Source: Notospermus geniculatus (taxonomy: Eukaryota; Nemertea; Pilidiophora; Heteronemertea; Lineidae). From it: a DNA stretch of 64,000 nt. The notes beneath the pieces are model-generated. The model was not told the DNA's origin. It did not search any database and saw only the letters and a list, made by a program, of their open reading frames with translations. The stretch spans positions 21,370 through 85,369 of the forward strand of contig NMRB01002867.1 in assembly GCA_002633025.1 (NCBI GenBank), given 5' to 3'. Both the position numbers and the translations under genes were made by a program. The stretch's first letter is position 1; the number at the start of each line of letters is the position of its first letter. Positions 62,483 through 64,000 of the stretch are shown one piece after another.

Positions 62483-64000
62483 CTGAAAGTTCAACGAAAC
62501 AACTTGATGAGACAGAAAACTTTTCGCAGTGAGTTCAGTTTGGGACATTTCTTTATTCGGAATTATATCCACTATTCAACACCATAAGGTGTAACACCTG
62601 TAGATGTCCCAGCCTACCAGTGTTCCCCAACAAGGAATGCAAAATAACTTTGCAACATGAGACAATAGGAGACAACACACACTGAACAATGCAGAGGGAA
62701 ACTAAGTGGTAGGAACACTGACAGATGTTACACCAGCGAAACTTGTTGAACTGCAACCCAAAGTTGTTGAACTGCAATACTTATTCTGATCATGTACAGC
62801 ATTTATTCGTCTCAAATCTTACATTTCCACGTTTGATAACTTTATATTGTTTCATATGATTCGATTTTATTAACTTTTATTCGAGATTTGCTGTGTCAAA
62901 TGTACGCGCACTATATTCCAGCCAGCTGGAAAGCGATGAGGCAGCTGGTGCTAGCGGCATAAGCGGCCAGTCCGAAAGTAGGCCGCGCATGCTCGGTAGG
63001 AACTAGTTTGACACTCAGGTTCAATAATGCATCAGATCCTCTCTAGGCTTGTGACGAAGCAATGAGATGAAATGTTGCATCAGAACAGACTGAGAATGGA
63101 TCCTGATGATACCAGTCGAACTGTGCAAAATAAAAGGAGGCGCGTGTGTGTTTATCTCTTCACCAACAGAGACACTGTACATGTACCCAACTTGCCTATC
63201 CTTTATAAAGATGGTCCAGGTTTTCGAAATCGACGGCTGACGGAACGGCGGTTAGTCAATCTAGCCTTTCGATGAAAACACATCGCCTCCACAACACTTC
63301 ACTTGCACACAGCCACAGGAATGGGTGACATCTATTTTGGGTACCTTACGACCTAAGACGACTATTTTGATCGTGTCAGTAAAAAGATTTATTGATAGAT
63401 TTCCAGTAAATATCAAAACAACTTATGGTACAGCCGCTAGCTTCTACTTGAGGCATTCCATCGATGGTATTGTCTGTTCAAAACTTGCCTATCAGCAAAA
63501 ATTAATACACGAGCGACTTATTGATTTTTGCCTGATGAATTTTTGACATGAATTTAAGATACAACCTGTGAGCTTCAAGGACCTATAATGTACTAGGGTA
63601 TCTAAACCTAGATTGGTCAATCATCGCCAAAATACTCTTTGTTCAATATGAATGTGTCATACTGCTTAGCAATCCTCCGCGATTACTTTAGGCATTCTTT
63701 CAGACTCCCAACATTATTATCGTTGACATGATTGACAAAGATAGGCAGGGTTCAAATAACTCGAAGACGTTAATTGAAAAAGAATGTTCGAAATTTAGGC
63801 CCCAAAGACACTGTTTTTAATCTTTTTTCGAAGATTTGCAATCTTGGAAACGATTGCTTCTATTTCATTGCGGTAGATTTTAAGGGTTGAGGCATAAATC
63901 AGAAAGTTAAAACTGTAATTCATCATAACAACTGATGTGGTGAGCATACCAACCGTGAAGAGCACATCAATTTCTTGTGGTGTTTGACTTCCGAAATCAC
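62483..64000. other. Region upstream of E1; nothing firm
   Basis: No further repeat-encoding exon or signal peptide was found on the minus strand. 62920-63010 is locally CpG-rich (CCGCGCATGCTCGG). A 67-codon plus-strand frame (63072-63275) is basic and unlike any family I know. The missing 5' exon may be here or further right. Confidence 0.4.

Larger units (their letters stand above)
61154..61790. mobile_element. Foldback B, TTAA-flanked, inserted into foldback A
   Basis: 637 bp between TTAA copies (61150-61153, 61791-61794). Ends AGCTGACGTGAACGAACG and CGTTCGTTCACGTCAGCT are perfect inverted repeats; similarity runs about 275 bp inward. The TTAA target is typical of piggyBac- and Kolobok-like elements (family knowledge). 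No transposase. Confidence 0.85.
60469..61806. mobile_element. Foldback A, outer element of a nested pair
   Basis: The left arm 60469-60720 is mirrored by 60905-61153 plus 61791-61806 (TTAAGGAAACAGCTCCTTT). Mirrored words include GGTATTAATTGTTGGGCAG and CCAGATTCATTAATCAG. Its right arm is split by foldback B. Confidence 0.85.

Noticed and set aside
61340-61597. Two functional tRNA genes
   Set aside because: Boxes and T runs are present, but acceptor and anticodon arms do not pair properly and they lie inside mobile-element arms.
226-62482. Assignment to SVEP1, SCUBE or an Eph receptor
   Set aside because: Ephrin-receptor-like repeats are shared, but VWA, sushi, EGF, CUB, pentraxin and kinase domains are all absent.
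63325-63546. Plus-strand 73-codon frame
   Set aside because: No recognisable motif, no splice support, and A/T-rich context typical of a random frame.

Overview
The window is metazoan nuclear DNA from a scaffolded draft assembly: GT-AG introns throughout, runs of n at 6625-6628 and 24968-25093, single n at 40444, and many foldback or MITE-type insertions in introns. Frequent TACATGTA and TAGGCCTA words and apparent allelic differences of about 2% suggest a marine invertebrate, perhaps an echinoderm or another invertebrate deuterostome. This placement is a guess from word usage only.

Almost the whole window is one giant gene on the minus strand. I traced 92 coding exons from 62482 (5' side) down to 226 (3' side). 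One reading frame runs through every junction: the exon lengths sum to about 29,936 nt, or about 9,978 codons, and each exon's leftover bases match the next exon. Neither the start codon and signal peptide nor the stop codon is visible, so the gene is open at both ends. In protein order: (i) 62.4-43 kb, a short Cys-rich start and ephrin-receptor-like (GCC2/GCC3-type) repeats of about 45-50 residues built around CPAGYDCSDP; (ii) 44.6-10.5 kb, a very long array of a second repeat type built around CPxGxYC and GLxxPTGxCxxGYYC; (iii) 11-10 kb, a closing non-repeat Cys-rich segment; (iv) 9788-8795, a juxtamembrane region with a furin-type site (RRRRKRS) and a beta-rich segment that looks cupredoxin-like; (v) one transmembrane helix at about 8806-8591; (vi) 8590-226, a cytoplasmic tail of at least 1,100 residues, Glu/Lys/Arg/Gln-rich and predicted coiled coil. 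The parts fit a type I membrane protein with an enormous extracellular stalk, possibly cleaved near the membrane, anchored to a long intracellular coiled coil. I do not recognise a named gene.

The ectodomain exons are mostly symmetric phase 1, while the last nine tail exons are phase 0 and often 65-69 codons long. This points to two separate exon-duplication regimes. Introns carry minisatellites (29-, 30-, 34-, 40- and 74-bp units, several touching splice sites), at least three small MITE families, a 1.2-kb element with terminal inverted repeats, a tRNA-derived SINE, and, in the intron at 59.8-62.4 kb, nested foldback elements whose arms hold two outward-facing tRNA-like units. An 807-bp block is duplicated around the 4-n gap and is probably an allelic assembly artefact. 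No second gene could be supported; 62.5-64 kb holds nothing I can call firmly.
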